In this document: piece after piece, positions 37,551 to 50,448 of the stretch
Numbering within the stretch: the first letter of the stretch is position 1
How the letters are laid out: each line of letters begins with the position of its first letter
Assembly (NCBI GenBank): GCA_009746045.1
Contig: RPFO01000079.1
Span: 5,261,468 to 5,325,467 of the forward strand
Reading direction: 5' to 3'
Source of the DNA: Mesostigma viride
Lineage: Eukaryota; Streptophyta; Mesostigmatophyceae; Mesostigmatales; Mesostigmataceae
Length of the DNA: 64,000 bases
The notes under the pieces: generated by a model
What the model saw: only the letters and a program-made list of their open reading frames with translations
What the model was told of the DNA's origin: nothing
Database searches by the model: none
Position numbers and translations under genes: made by a program

Positions 37551-39350
37551 CCACCCCACCCCACCCCACCCCACCCCACCCACACCCACCCCACCCCACC
37601 CCACCCACCCCACCCCACCCCACCCCACCCCCCCACCCCACCCACCCCACCCCACCCACCCCCCCCACCCCACCCCACCCCACCCCACCCCACCCCACCC
37701 ACCCCACCCCACCCACCCCACCCCACCCCACCCCACCCACCCCACCCACCCCACCCCACCCACCCACCCCACCCACCCCACCCCACCCCACCCCACCCCA
37801 CCCCGGCCCCTCCCCCTGCCCCCCCCCCATCCCCCCCTATCCCTCCTCCCCCCTGCCCCCTCCAACACCCAGTCCAACCTCCAACCTCCCCACCACTGCC
37901 ACAAGCACTAACCCAATCAACTTTCCACCCCACACTCTACCGCATAATGTCCTGAACCCATGCTCCCCCGCGTTCCGGTTCTTCTTGTCGCCCCCCTCCC
38001 CCGCGTTGCCTCTTTCCCCCTGCTCCCTGTGCACAGGATGAGGACGCGCTCTACCAGGCGGTGCGCCAGAAGATGCCCGTCCTCAAGACCGCCGCCGAGA
38101 AGAAGGAGCTCGAGTTTGGCTTCAAGCTGATTGTGAGTAGAGTGTGTCTGTGTGGGGGGGGTAATCGCGTGGGTTTGGCTTCTAGCAGATTGCGAGTGAT
38201 GTGGGGGGGGGGGGGGAATATCATAAGAGTTTCGCTCTTATGCACATTGTGAGTCATCACCTCACACACATGAATAGCAGCTGGGGTGGTTTGGCATCAA
38301 GCAGACACGGAGTATTGGGGGGTGGCGGCACAATTTTGAATTTTATACAGATTGTGGGTGGGGGGTAATCATGCGAGTTTAGGGTCAGGCAGTTTAGGGT
38401 TTGTGAGGAGGATGGTGGAATAGGCAGATGGTGGAATAGGCGGTGTGGCACAGACGTGCCAGCCCGCTGCATGGGCCCAGAGTGGCCGCTGCACCTGCGG
38501 ATGTGTCTGTCCATCGGGGCCCGGGGAGTGCAAAGCCAGGTCACGGGCATGATCATGGTTATAACAGTCATGGTTTCGTAGCGAGAATACGTAGTGGGAA
38601 AGCTGGGGCGACTCCTGGCTAGCAGCTTGAATGCAGTGCGGTTTGCCGGGCCCTTGTTTTACGCCCGCATCCATTAGGTTCCCTTGCTTCATGCCGGTAG
38701 GCAAGTCTAAAGGATGAATGTGCTGGAGATAGCGAATACTCCCATATTTCCCATGCTGCATGTTGCTGGGAACATTGGGTGGCATCATCCAAGCTGCCCA
38801 CCGATGAAAGTGCCTGTAATACTTCAGCACCTTCAAGTGCACATGACGGCAGCACCTGACCCGTGTGCACCACGGCAGCACCTAACAAGTGTACATGACT
38901 GCATCGCCTGACAATTTTGATGTTGTCATGTACCCCTGTCCCTCACACACAACGCAGGACGTGGCCAACGTGGCGACCTCATTTAAACCGGTGGGCATTG
39001 AGAAGGTATGTGTGAGACATATGCCAGCATGGTTTCCTGTGGTAGAGGCGCAGCCTTAGCCTCAGCGCATCTTTCCACCTGTCACTGTGTCGCCAAGTAT
39101 TAGCGACACAACAACGTGAGGTCTACCATAAAGCCTTGAGCTTGTTGGAATAGCGATATTCATTTCCCATCAATGCGCGCCAGACCCTTGTCTTATCCAA
39201 CCTCCCTTGTCTTACCAATGGTGCCGCCCCTGCCGTCCCGCACGCCAGATCCCCCCCAAGGAGGAGGTGATGGGCATCGTGGACAAGGCGCTTGCGTTCT
39301 TCAACCAGGGCAAGAAGGAGGAGGAGAAGAAGAAGGAGGAGAAGAAGTAA
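34793..39350 (+). CDS. HHL1: HHL1-like chloroplast thylakoid protein
   Basis: Six exons, all joined in phase 0, give 234 residues: 34793-34975, 35246-35383, 36334-36471, 38037-38132, 38958-39005 and 39249-39350. Introns are GT-AG. Residues 1-61 (MDAVAAQSCASSLAFARGVS onward) are a chloroplast transit peptide rich in Ala, Ser and Arg. The mature part follows Arabidopsis HHL1: QMPPMPNLDVNDPNPQYVLF, LWYPMSILNGGS, AAIYKDEDALYQAV, FGFKLI and a C-terminal IPPKEEVMGIVDKALAFF helix. HHL1 protects photosystem II under high light. The Lys/Glu tail (KKEEEKKKEEKK) is shorter than in plants. A TGTAA signal lies 332 bp after the stop. Confidence 0.9.
37509..37805 (+). repeat. C4A/C3A-rich array in HHL1 intron 3
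   Basis: CCCCACCCCACCCACC repeats, G-rich on the other strand and so able to form quadruplex-type structures. It ends about 230 bp before the exon 4 acceptor, and C-rich sequence continues to that acceptor. Confidence 0.95.
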
Positions 39351-39681
39351 AGCTTCTCCCAGCCCCAGGGTTGTGTGTGGCGTGGCAGCCGTGCATTCGC
39401 AACAGGGACTGTATAGCGGCCCTTGCATTCATGGCGATTGACCACGTGGCAATTCTCGCTCTGCCAAGGCTCCTCAAGCAAATGGTTGGTCTGACCGCAT
39501 GAAACATGCTCGCTATGAGCCTCAGTGTGGGCGTGGGTTTCATGAGCTGTGGCACACGTGGCATGGGCAGGCAATCAGCTGTCTTTGTATGCCCTGGGGG
39601 ATAATTGTGTGACATGCGGAGCAGGAGAACATACTTGTTGCTGCTGTGCATGATTGTAGGAAATATCCTCCTGCAAATTTA

Positions 39682-39686
39682 TGTAA
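39682..39686 (+). terminator. Candidate polyadenylation signal (TGTAA) of HHL1
   Basis: TGTAA is the usual green-algal poly(A) signal. This one is 332 bp after the HHL1 stop. The five-base match alone is weak. Confidence 0.35.
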
Positions 39687-39699
39687 AACAAGCGGCATG

Positions 39700-40189
39700 G
39701 CATTTGCATGTTTTGCGTGCCATGCCGGGGTGCCGCCGAGAAGCAGGGCTTGAGCATGGCTGATGCTTGAAACAGGCGCTGGGGCTGCAGTACTTACTGA
39801 GACAAACCGCATCATGAGGCCTCCATCACGATGAAATGAGTGTCAATGATTGTTACAGTCCAGCATCACAACTTCTAACTAGTAAGTCAGCTTTCCCTGT
39901 CATCTGCTGTGTTTTCCAGCAACAAACCAGGGAGGCCGTGCAACACATCATTAGTTGTCTTACACTAATATGATAAATTTATTCAATAAAACGACAAATC
40001 TGTTCTCAATTGAAAAAATTTTATCAACAAACTAATATCGTAAATCGCCGCAGGTATGATGAAGTGGCATGCAAAATGGTTCAAAATCCACCGCGGCCTA
40101 CTGTGTAACTAGAGCGACCTGTGAGCTATAGCTTTTATGTGCCCGGTATAACATGAATTTGCCTGACCGTTTCGTGATCGCTTCAAATT
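39700..40189. other. Intergenic, nothing recognised
   Basis: AT-rich in part (39960-40030). No gene, array or LINE end is identifiable. Confidence 0.5.
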
Positions 40190-41040
40190 AACTGCTGGGG
40201 AGCATGCTCCCTGACACCGTCGACGATGTGGACACCCGCATCGGCCTGGCCTGGGCTAGGCATCGTTCGCTCAAAACCTTCGCTCAAAACCGTACTGGCA
40301 CTCGAAGGCCCTCGGCAAGCACCACAAGCGCATGCTTCTCAAGCTTGGTCCTGGTCCTCACGGTGCTCACGTATGGCGCCAAGGCATGGACGCTCACGGA
40401 CACGCTGGCGGCCAAGCTAGACGGCACGTAACCAGGATCGATGCTCCGTCAGGCCCTGAATGTAGGGTTTTCCACGCATTGGTCTTTATAGTATCTTTGT
40501 ACCAGGGCATGCCTCGCATTTCGGACGAGATTAGACATGCAGCGTAGGATAGCATTCTTAGGACATCTAATTGCTCGCACCAGCCAGGTAGACACCGACC
40601 TCGGTCTGGCCGGCCCCCAGCGGCTTGGCCAGCCAGGGCGGCATATCCTGACCTGGCCTGCATGGCCCCAAGGACATTCCTGAGAAGGTAGGCAAACATG
40701 TCATGACCTACCCACAGCAGTTACTGGCTGACCTATTGGTCCCTGCTCAGTTTGAACATCACATTCACTCCCTCTCTCTTTACTGCTATGCAGGACAAGA
40801 AGAGGTGGAAGACCATTGCATGTCCAGGCTCATACGCCCGCCCCTGTGGGCAAGCCCCCTCCCCCCAAGCGGAAGGGGCGCTTTGCTGAGTAGAATAGGT
40901 ACAGGGTTTTCTAGATTGGATTAGCTTATCTAGCTAGATTCGTTCGGTTTCGCGGCTTTGCCCCCCCTCCATCCATCCAAGGGAATATGTGCTACATGAT
41001 CTCCCAACGGAGTCATGTTATAATTTAGTTTAATTTTATG
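40190..41040 (+). mobile_element. LINE ORF2 3' fragment, subfamily A
   Basis: Decayed reverse-transcriptase C-terminus: VDTRIGLAWA near 40224, then VLTYGAKAWTLTDTLAAKLD near 40366, the familiar YGxxxWTLT...KLDG thumb-region motif. Frames shifted by indels follow with a GHLIARTSQVD-like stretch near 40560 and KRKGRFAE near 40875. The 3'UTR carries TGTGCTACATG and hairpin CTCC-CAAC-GGAG (41001-41012), with the arms extended by CATGA/TCATG, and a TTTAA tail ends near 41040. It is not translatable. Confidence 0.7.
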
Positions 41041-41445
41041 CCTGACCAGTAGCCAGGCCGGCTAACCAGTCGCATGCATGAAAATCTGGGTCCGTTTCTC
41101 AAATGAACAATCTCTCAGACCGGCGGGGGCTGAGATTAATTAAGAGGTATAGGTTGATTGAAACAACAACCATAGATATAGCTAGATCGAGTAGGATTGT
41201 TTTTGTAGATACGGCTTAGACCGGTAGCCGGATTGCGTCTACCAACCCATCCATCCATCGGGGTTACTGCTTTGTGCATGACTCCCCAACGGGAGCACGA
41301 GTTAACCCCGTTAATGGTGACTACAGTGATACCAAGTCATTAATTTAATTTGATTATATGTAGTCCATGACTCCGATAACGGCAAACTATATAGCAGACC
41401 CACTGCGTCTGTGCCAGGAAATGGGTGCCATGAGATGATGTCATT
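41041..41445 (+). mobile_element. Stack of LINE 3' ends
   Basis: A subfamily B 3' end (AGACCGGTAGCC, CCATCCATCC, hairpin CTCCC-CAAC-GGGAG at 41282-41295) is followed by a segment (about 41370-41445: GATAACGGCAAACTA, GTGCCAGGAAATGGGTGC) that recurs inverted at 51391-51475. Both are 5' truncated. Insertions have accumulated in one place. Confidence 0.55.
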
Positions 41446-41854
41446 ATCATGCTGTAGTTTTATAAAAAACAAAAACACTTTTCTGATTTAATTTGAGAAA
41501 CGGGAAATCGAGACAATAACACGTCCAGCCAACAGCTAGTAGAAAAATCGCTGTGAAGCAGCCCGGTACCATGAACATGCATGCCCGGTAACAGGCCCCG
41601 TACACATGAACAAGCTAGCTACGGCCGGCGGCCTGCGCTAGCATCGTAGTCAACTAGTTGTCTGGTGTAAAGCTTCGCAAGGGTGTGGTGTCCCACCGCG
41701 CTCTAGATATTTTAGATGTTGGGGTAACTTTGCCAAAGGGATTCTCTAGAAAAAAATACTACTATGTATATATATTTGCCAAAGAAACAGCTATGGTTAT
41801 GGTAATTCGACATACTGTTTGTGTGGAATCAAGCGAGACACCCAAAACTAGTGT

Positions 41855-44800
41855 CTACTTGCGCTCTTTGTACAATGCTGTCCCATGGTCTGTGGCGGCA
41901 ACAGCTGGCCTTCTCACCAGCCACTCCTGCAACGCAACCGTCTTTTCCAAAGACAAGGACGACAGAATGTCTGCCTGGCTGATGCGCATCTGGTTCAACC
42001 AGTCACCCCCTCCGCTGGGCATATGGCTGCCAGGAGCAGTCTTCATCACAGGGCTTGATGTCTTTGGCGGTGACAAGGAGGACACATGGGCCAAACCCAC
42101 CTCTGACACGTCACGGTGACCTGAAGGCATGCTTCCCGTCTCTTCTCCTATTGCACTTCCGCCATACACACCGCCTTCGCACGAAGCGGAGCTACTGCCG
42201 GCATGGAGAACGGTATCCTCCCGTGCCCACCCACCCGCCACATTGCGGCTTGCCACCTCCAGGATGGCCGTCAAGTCCAAAGACTCGCCGGCGTCGCCAC
42301 CGGCCTCTGCTGACCCCCGGCACATCACCATACTAGGGTCGTCCCCCGCAGGGCCACGAAGCAGGTCCGGCCACGCCATCAGCATGCTGGTGTTCTGGTC
42401 GCGCGCTGACATCAGCGCTGAAAAGTCCAACGATTGGAGCAGCTGTCGAGGAGGCACCCCACCCACTTGTGCACTGAATTGTCCGCCGACTGGTCCCTCT
42501 GTCATTACCCAGCTGGGCATGTGGGCACTCTCCCTTAGCTGGTCTGTCATGTGCTCTCTCCTGGCATCTGCAGCATGCCTGTCATCAGGCACCCGGTGCC
42601 CCCCCATGCCCCCCCTAGCGCCCGGCAACCTTCCCTCGGCCCCGCACCCACTGGCATTGCCCGCACCCGCAACGCCTCCCCTCGCCAAATGCACGTCGGG
42701 CGCCTCCCCGGCCAAGGCGCAAGGCGAGAGGGGCCCACCGCACGTGGACCAAAATGCGTCGCTGCTCAGCCGCAGCTGCTGCAGGCGCGCACGCATGGCT
42801 GCGATGGGGTCCACCTCAGGATCTTCTTTTGATGACGGTCCGTCACATATGCTTGTCGAGCCGTCTTCCTTGGATGTCGGGCCCTCCTCACATGCATCCC
42901 CACCAGCCGCTGCGATGCGACCAAGCAGAACTGAGCCAGACCAAGCGGTGGGTGGCATTATTTCAGGACCACCCGCTGGATCGGCTTCAGAGACATATCC
43001 CTTGCCTGCACCAGGGTTGGCCATCGGACACTCTTTGCTGCCGTCGGCAGGCGGTACCGCCGACTGGCCAAGAATCGCCGCCCCACGCTCTGCGTGTGCC
43101 AGCATTGCGTGTTCCCCCGCAGCGGCCGCATCCCGCCGGAACATGCTCACGTCGAACAGCACGCTGGCATCTGCCATACCACAGTCACTGCCGGATGGGA
43201 ACATGCTGGCATCCCCGACACGATCGCCTAATGTGGACTCGAACGCATCTACAAGTCCGCTTGCGTTCCACATGCTGGCCTTCCCGAGTGTGCCACCTGA
43301 TGTTGACACACCGGCGTCTGCACCCGCGTCTGCAACACTGCCTCCCTCCATGCCATCCCCATGGCTGTGCGCGGCCGCCCCACCACCCCTCACAGGAGCT
43401 GCCACCACACCACTCACCGGTGCCATGCCCGCCCCCGTGCACCTGGATTGATCCTCACAACCTCCCATGATGCACACAGCCTGGTCACCATCATTCGGCT
43501 GCGGACACAACGAGCCAGCGACCGAAGAACGCGGTGAATCCCCCCCGAACGCACCCACCGCAGCCAGCTCGCGCACGATCGCCGCCAGCTCCTCCTCGTT
43601 CATGGACCTAGGGGCGACCGGCAACCACTGCCCCGAGGGCGGCGGCGACCCGCGTGGCACGGCACTACTGCCGCATGCGACGTTATCATGCCAGGTGCTG
43701 CGACGGTGGCCCCGCTGACAGGTGCATGACGGCCCCCCCTCGGTCGTAAAACTCTGCAGCTGCTGCGCGGTCAATACCTGGCCCCGCTGGGTGGCACATG
43801 GGAGTACGGCCGCCGCCACACTCGCCGAACCTTGCGATCCGCCGCCTTCGGACGAGGGACCACTACCATCACCATGCCTATCATGGGCGTTAGGCTCATC
43901 ATCGCACGTACGGTTCTCATTCGCCGCTGAGGAGCGTTGCTCGCCCTCCGCCCCCGATGAGGGTCGCTCGACACGGAAACCGGGAGCGCGCCAGGGCGGC
44001 GGCTTCCTGTTGCCGTCCTCCGACCCTGAAGGGGGCAGCGCGAGGGCAGGCGTTGCGGATGCGTTGCTGACAGCCAGAGCAAGGGCGTGTGATGTGGCGC
44101 TGATGGAGATGCGGGGACTCGCGGACACCTGGCTGCTGAACGATATCCTGGGGCTGGCGGACACCTCCGTGCTCACCGAGATGCAGGGGCTCGAGGACAT
44201 GTGGTTGCTGAACGAGATGCGGGGTAGGTCGCTCGCCGGTTCCGACGACCGCGAGCTCCCTTCCTCCTCATTCGTGGGGGGGCCCTCAGCAGAGGGTGGG
44301 GGTGGAAACGAGGGCGTGGACACGGAGGAGCATCCTCCACCCGAGCGGGAAGAGCCTGAGGAGGAAGGGGACGCGAGCCAGGAGGAGATGGATGCGGTCG
44401 AGGGGAGTCGGATGAGGGTGATCATGTTGGGAGCGCCAGCAGCCGGCGCGCTGCCCGCGCCGCCCTTCATCACGCCTGCCAGCTGGCCCAGCTCCAACGG
44501 CCCTAACGGGGACACCCCTTGCTCGCTGCTGCGCCGCCGCTCGTACAGCGTTGCGTGGGAGAGGGAGGGGGAGGTCGCGAGATGGTCCGACATGGGGGTG
44601 CCCGCCACGCCCTCCGCCGACGATGGGTGGGGCGACTTTTCTCTACCAGCCGACGAGCCCTGCTGCACATCCGGGATGACCAACGGGCCCACGCATGGCC
44701 GGGATAGACCCGAGTTACAGGCGCCAGCATCGGGAGGACACACAGCGTGACGAGGGCCCGACGGCCCCCCCACAGCAACGTCAACAGGGTCCCTGTCAAG

Positions 44801-45712
44801 GGAGTCCCCATTTGCATCCCGTTCGGAAGGGGCCAGGCGGGCTCCCGTGTCGGCCAGCGGCCGGGTGGCATGAGAAGCCAATGTCATCCCTGTAAGGCTG
44901 GACTGGTCATCTCCGTTGATGCCACCCAAGTCGGACGTTGGGAACCCGCCTGCTCTCGATGGCCCCCCCACGGCCAGCGGCTCTCGGTGGGGTTCCAGTG
45001 GCACGCGAATAGAGGGACCCAGAGGAGGTGGGCAAACAGTGGGTGCCGGTGGGCAGACACCGGCGCGGCTGTTTGATGTGACGGCAGCCAGCAGGGCCTC
45101 TAACGCCGGTTCCAACCCACCGACACCTCCCAGAAGACTCGCCACGCCCGCCATAAGCACCTGCGTGATGGCACCGCGGCCAGGCGCCTGTTGGTGACAT
45201 GGCAAGCCGGCAGGGAATGGAGGACAGACATAAATAGTTTCGTCAGAGTTTCCACAGAGGATGCTTCCCGCATCGGCCTTGATTGAACAGCTTCTGGGAG
45301 GAGAGACAAAGACATTTGCCTAGACAGGCCTCCCATTACATGAAAAGATCAACCGCCACATCAAATGAGAGGCTCCAAGGCCTCATCTCCTCCTCACCTT
45401 TTCCCGGCACACGCCCTTGTTGGTGTGCTGGTTGCTGCCCTCGTGCTGGACACCGCCGCCCGCGTCATGCTGGTGCTGGCTACTTCTGTACGTGTCGCAC
45501 AGCTGGGCCAGCGCGTCCACCTTGGCGCGAAAAAAGTCGCGTTCGGCTGTCAGGTCGACCTGAAGCCCACGCAACTGTTTTAGGGTTCCAACGACCACGC
45601 ATTGGTTGGCACGCCACCCGGCCAAGCACATGGCCATCCACCCGACCAGCGAGCCGCGCAACCCACCCGCCATTAATGAATAAGCACAACTAGCAAGCGA
45701 TGCACCGCACAT
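41855..45712 (-). CDS. Large low-complexity protein of unknown function
   Basis: Proposed exons are 45712-45398 (105 codons from ATG) and 45187-41855 (1,110 codons plus stop), joined in phase 0 across a 210-bp GT-AG intron. Exon 1 has a hydrophobic stretch (GWMAMCLAGW) and a coiled-coil segment, LQVDLTAERDFFRAKVDALA, that resembles the ERDFYFxKL helix of EB1-type microtubule proteins, though too little to name it. Exon 2 is rich in Ser, Gly, Pro and Ala with repeated ISFSNHMSSSP/ISFSSQVSASP units, and ends with a predicted helix (SLSLEKTVALQEWLVRR). GC-rich open frames also exist on the other strand; the single 3.3-kb frame and good splice sites favour this strand. There may be further upstream exons. 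Confidence 0.45.
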
Positions 45713-47057
45713 GAATTGCAAGGGGCACGTGTGTTTGTGTGGTGTGTGGGGCGGGGGAGGTGCGTCGAATGTCAGAACATGGTGGCACATCGGCACAGGA
45801 GGGCCCGGCTTTGAGAGGGCTACTCCTTTGGGTATGCGAGCCAGAGGGCTAGGCCTGGCAAAGGTGACGGATGCTGCAGAAAGAGACACACTTGGCCACT
45901 TCACACCTTTACAGTGCAACATCATGGTGGTCCTAATGTCACCATATATGGTCATGTGTCACCACTTGGTACCTTGTCTCATTCATATGGTAGTGCTACA
46001 TTCTACTAATAAAACTACACCTTAGTGGCTTTGGGGCTGTCCAGCTGGTGGTACACTGTCATGTCATTATGACACCCTACCGGACATTGGCTGCTCCAGG
46101 CATGCATGGTGCCTGCTCACCTCAGAAAACACAAGGCAGGGTTAATTAATAAGTCACGCACTCCCGTTCGTTAGTCGCAGAGCATATTAATGCACGATTA
46201 CGGTGCTGTCCATCCCTGGCTGCTACACAACAAAGGGGCCCAAACACCCATATTCTCTCACTGCCAACAGGGGTGGCATGCGCGGAGCACAGCAAGAAGG
46301 CAGGCCACAGGTGCAGAAAAATACTACTCACTAGAAGAGCGTGGCGACTCGACCCTACGGTGGGTGCAAGAAGCCGGTGGGTGCAACTCGACCCTACGTC
46401 AGCTGACTAGGCAGCATGCTCACCACAACGACACGCCTCACGCCTGCCCGCCTCACACGCCATGCGTCATAAAGGCAGCACGGGCTCACCTCTTGTCGCA
46501 GCTCTGCCTCCCCATGGCACCGATGATCACCACAGATGCCAGCAGTAGCAACCGGCACCTGCGCAGACCCCGTGTCGGCGCCATTGACCGCACTCCCGCT
46601 GGGCTGAATTCTGGTACGCGCCACCACAACGTCCTTGCCTTGACCGGACAGGGGCCTCCCTGCCTGTGCTGCCCCCCCCGTCTTTCTTGCGGGTGGCATG
46701 TTTTCGATGGCCTTCCCAAAGCGACGGCCCGACACCGCCCGCGCGGTCATGCCTGAACGATGACCCCTGGACACTGTCTTGGCCGACGGAACACTTGTAC
46801 GATTTAATGGACCCTCCCGACCCTGCCGATGCAGTGCCAATGAACCGGTGTTAACAGGCGTCACAATCAACCGGCTGTCTCCGATCAGCCTCTTACACAC
46901 ATGCTAAGAAATACACAAGCCCCTCATATACCGGATGCCTCCTATTGTTCTCTCACTATACGCCATTCGTCCGCTCTCGCCCGCTGCTTCCACGTCCGAT
47001 GGTCTGCCAGTGGCCCAAGAGTTTTGGGGCGAGACACGGTGGGGCGTACCCAAGCAG
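45713..47057. other. Intergenic, no supported gene
   Basis: Both strands have medium open frames without recognisable motifs. One minus-strand frame (46750 to 46491) ends at a donor-like GTGAGC, but I cannot link it to any exon. Confidence 0.4.

Positions 47058-47059
<2 letters not shown>

Positions 47060-47131
<72 letters not shown>
47060..47131 (+). repeat. (CA)n microsatellite
   Basis: A pure CA run of about 36 units. Confidence 0.97.
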
Positions 47132-47134
<3 letters not shown>

Positions 47135-47447
47135 GCGTGAGTGCGTACACACACATGTGAGTGGGCAGTCAACAGGGAACAAGAATCTCATGGAGTACTT
47201 CATGCCGGCGGCCACCATGCATGGCATGCGGTGCTGGGCGGGCCGCTGGGTGGGTACAACGTGGGCGGGAGCCGGATCCCTGGGACCGGTGGAAAGGACA
47301 CAACTGGACTGGTGAATGGGATGCCACCCGGGTGCGTTACAGCGTTGGCGACCCTGTTGTGAGGACGATGGAAGTTGACTGCCATTCCCAGTATGCTTCA
47401 AATGGCTTACCACAAGGGAGCAAAACGAAACAAAAAGGTGCCCTGCC

Positions 47448-47572
47448 CGCTTCCCCCCCCCCCCCAACCCCCCCCCCACCCCACCCCCACCCCCCACCCC
47501 CCCACCCCCCCCCCACCCCCCCACCCCCCACCCCCCCACCCCCCCCCCCCCCCCCCCCCCACCACCACCACC
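47448..47572 (+). repeat. C-rich tract (C-runs with single A), ending (CCA)n
   Basis: Long C runs separated by single A bases, then ACCACCACC. No gene is placed here, so its context is unknown. Confidence 0.9.
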
Positions 47573-48061
47573 ACACACATGCGATTACAGAGATTAGGTA
47601 GTAATACTTGTGAAGCCTTCCTCACAGACGCCAACACCTGCAAACGTGCACCCCTAGCTTGCTCTTCTTTCAGCAGTCTTCCCTTTCTGTGCCATCATCA
47701 CTCATGGCCGAAGCTAGGGAAATGGGAGACGCCCCCAGGGCAGAGGGCTTCAATGGAAAGTTGACGAAGGCCTCCGAAACAGCCACTTAAGGACGGCAGA
47801 TGATTCAATAGTTATAGGGCTAGCTTGCGGATGCCTGGCCGGATGATGTCCCGGCCATGTCCCAACAAATCTTGACAGACAACGAAGACATGCCAACACA
47901 TATATGGGAAAAAGTGCCGAAATCGCAGACACAGGCCAATTTCATTGTGAAAGGAGAAACGCAGAGGAACAAACGAGGTCTAGCATGGATTCCAGAAACA
48001 TACAGGTTACAGTGGCCCACAGCTTCAGAGGCTGTTTCAGGGTTAATACACTATTGCGGCT

Positions 48062-48155
48062 TGTTTTTACCTTTTGTGCAATTATTTTTACAAGGACATT
48101 AGCGTAGTACTCAATGACATGCCTCTGCGCATGACACACAAGTGCTTAGTTACTT
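48062..48155 (+). mobile_element. Retroelement 3' end with ACTT-type tail
   Basis: It matches 55405-55500: TTAGCGTAGTACTC, then TGCGCATGACACACAAGTGC and TTAGTTACTTG. The longer copy follows an ORF1-like frame and ends in tandem ACTT, so this is probably a truncated end of the same family. Confidence 0.5.
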
Positions 48156-48159
48156 GCCT

Positions 48160-49956
48160 GTGCGGAGCTTGTCTAAAAATATGAATGTAAACTCACGCTG
48201 GTTTGCAAGGAGCAATGTTATGCGGGCAGATAAGGGACGGCGGTCGCATTGGCTCTTTGGTGTTGTTTCCAACCGCATGGGACCCGTGGTTCTTGCAGGT
48301 TAACAGGACCATCTCATTTAGAAAAGAGAAAATGCAAATCCTCAAAATCGGATGGTGAAAGGCGCAGGTTCAAATATCTCAATATAAAGTTGTAAGGGGA
48401 AAATTTGATGGATGTTTGTGTCTCACCCAGACATAAATTGCATGTGTATATATATTGGGGGCATCCCAGGATCTGCACGGAGGCGCTAGTCAACATCTGG
48501 AGGACGAATTACAGCGGGTGTTGGCCAAGGTGCGACGTTAATGAAAAAATTTACCTGAACGAAAAAGTCGAAAAGTTTGCCCTCCACCCCGTCACCAGAT
48601 AATCGAACGCGATTTGGGGCGACGCCCTTCCAGTGTGCTGCCCACTTCGTCCGCCCCGCCGTCTTGTAGGCAGGGCATGTGAATCATACGATAAATAAGT
48701 TGTGGTCGCCGAGCTTAAAAGCTCGCTATGAGTGACCGAAGTAGTCGATTCACTCCGTGATTACTGATTAGAAAGCTTTGGTACCTCGGCCCAGAACGCC
48801 ATGGATCGATTTCCATCAGGATCGCCGATCCGAAAGCCGCACACCGCGACGAGAGTAAAAACAACACACCACGGCACGTGGCTACTGTGGATGCGTCCAA
48901 CCAACGCGGAATCTCAAAGAGCCGTTGGTGGCCGTTTGGGCACGGGCCGAGGCACGCTGCACTGTTATACGTACGGGCTCCCAGCATTGGCCCGCGACGC
49001 CGTACGAGGGATTTGGCACGTGCACACTGGTTACTCACGTTGTTTTGTTGATTGGTGTCAATGATTTCCCAAGCCGAAGCAAACAGTACAGCAGCAGAGA
49101 TTTGGAAACGGCCGAGGGGCGCCCTGAACACTGTGAACAGTGAACAGTACTATGACCCGCTACTGTACTGTAAGTGACTTTGTCTGTACGGGCATCCGAT
49201 GCAGGTGCACGAGGCTGGTACAGGTGCAAACGAGAATGAAAATAAACTAACACCCATTTCACCGGAAAAAAGAATGAAAATTCCCTGCTGCTGACTGCGG
49301 CGTGGGACACAACAACCACAACAACAGGTGCAAACGAGGCTGTACAGTAGAACTTCCGCCTGTTCCGACTTCCGCGGGCGAATTTGCCTGCAACCCACGC
49401 GCAAGGACGCACACCTGCTGTCGTCACTGCCCGAACAAATGGGCGATGCGGTGACGTGGTTAGTACGTTGCCATTTGTCTGTGCAGGGCTGTCGGAATCA
49501 CACGAAAGGATACCAAAAGCGCACAAACTTATCTGTGAAATCCGTAGACTAGGCGTTGGCTACTTGAGCGTTGCTATGACCGGCATTGCATCCAACTAAC
49601 TGAGTGATGACTGACTTGGAACGGAAGTTGCACGTTCAGCACAACTGTCCCTTCACGGCTTCACGCTCGCGCACGGTTCAGGAGTCCATTCAAAATCAAG
49701 GTACCGTACCAAAGTTACTGGCAACCGCATCTATGCCACTACGGTCAGTGAAGGATGCTTTTGGTTCGCGGAAACTCGTCCATAACGTCACCACCGCGTC
49801 GCGTGCCCGGATGCTTGCAGATTTTTTGCAGTGGATATTTTGTGATGGCAGAAGCCGCACCGCCCCGTTTCTCTCCTGTAAAAGGCGCCGTCGTCTTGGG
49901 TGATCGTCCTCTCGTCGCACCTTCGGTGCAGGAGTCGTAATTTTCTTTGTCACAAA
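48160..49956. other. Intergenic and 5' region of the cold-shock gene
   Basis: No gene is recognised between 48160 and about 49700. The last 250 bp must hold the promoter and 5'UTR of the cold-shock protein; a pyrimidine-rich stretch (CGTTTCTCTCCTG near 49864) precedes the start. Confidence 0.4.
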
Positions 49957-50448
49957 ATGGCGGTCGCAACAGGAACTGTTAAATGGTTCAACACTGAGAA
50001 GGGTTTTGGGTTCATCACCCCCAGTGATGGCGGTGCCGATCTCTTCGTTCACCAGACCAGCATCCACGCCGAGGGCTTCCGCAGCCTCGGAGAGGGTGAA
50101 GAAGTCGAGTTCAAGGTCATCGAGGAGAACGGTCGCTCAAAGGCCATCGACGTGACCGGGCCACACGGCGCGTACGTTCGTGGTGCTCCTCGCCAAAGCG
50201 GCGGCGGGCACGGCGGCTATGGCGGCGGTGGCTTCCATGGTGGTGGTTATGGTGGTGGCCATGGTGGCGGCGGATACGGCCAGGGCGGATACAACCAGGG
50301 TGGTGGATATGGCGGTGGATACGGTGGTGGCCGCGGTGGCGGTGGTGGTGGCGGCGGCCGCGGCAGCGGCTGCTTCAAGTGCGGATCTCAAGATCACTGG
50401 GCCCGCGAATGCCCTCAGGGCGGTGAGGGCGGTGGCCAGCGCTATTAG
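49957..50448 (+). CDS. Cold-shock-domain glycine-rich protein with one CCHC zinc knuckle
   Basis: 163 residues in one exon, start ATG at 49957 (AAAATGGCG context). Residues 4-68 are a cold-shock domain with both RNA-binding motifs, KGFGFI and LFVHQ. Residues ~78-136 are Gly-rich with GGYGGG and GGG runs and scattered Tyr, His and Arg. The end has a CCHC knuckle, Cys139, Cys142, His147, Cys152, inside [14 protein letters not shown]. Plant CSP proteins have the same order, usually with two or more knuckles, and act as RNA chaperones in cold stress and translation. With a single knuckle this one is at the small end. It is distinct from Chlamydomonas NAB1, which pairs the domain with an RRM. TGTAA signals follow at 50870 and 50897. 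Confidence 0.93.
   Translation: MAVATGTVKWFNTEKGFGFITPSDGGADLFVHQTSIHAEGFRSLGEGEEVEFKVIEENGRSKAIDVTGPHGAYVRGAPRQSGGGHGGYGGGGFHGGGYGGGHGGGGYGQGGYNQGGGYGGGYGGGRGGGGGGGGRGSGCFKCGSQDHWARECPQGGEGGGQRY

Noticed and set aside
42129-44750. Plus-strand open frames of 440 and 342 residues
   Set aside because: They lie opposite the 3.3-kb minus-strand frame and are broken; GC-rich sequence leaves antisense frames open.
46491-46750. Minus-strand exon ending at a GTGAGC donor, possibly upstream of the 45712 gene
   Set aside because: There is no acceptor just before 45712 that joins it in frame, and the peptide has no recognisable motif.
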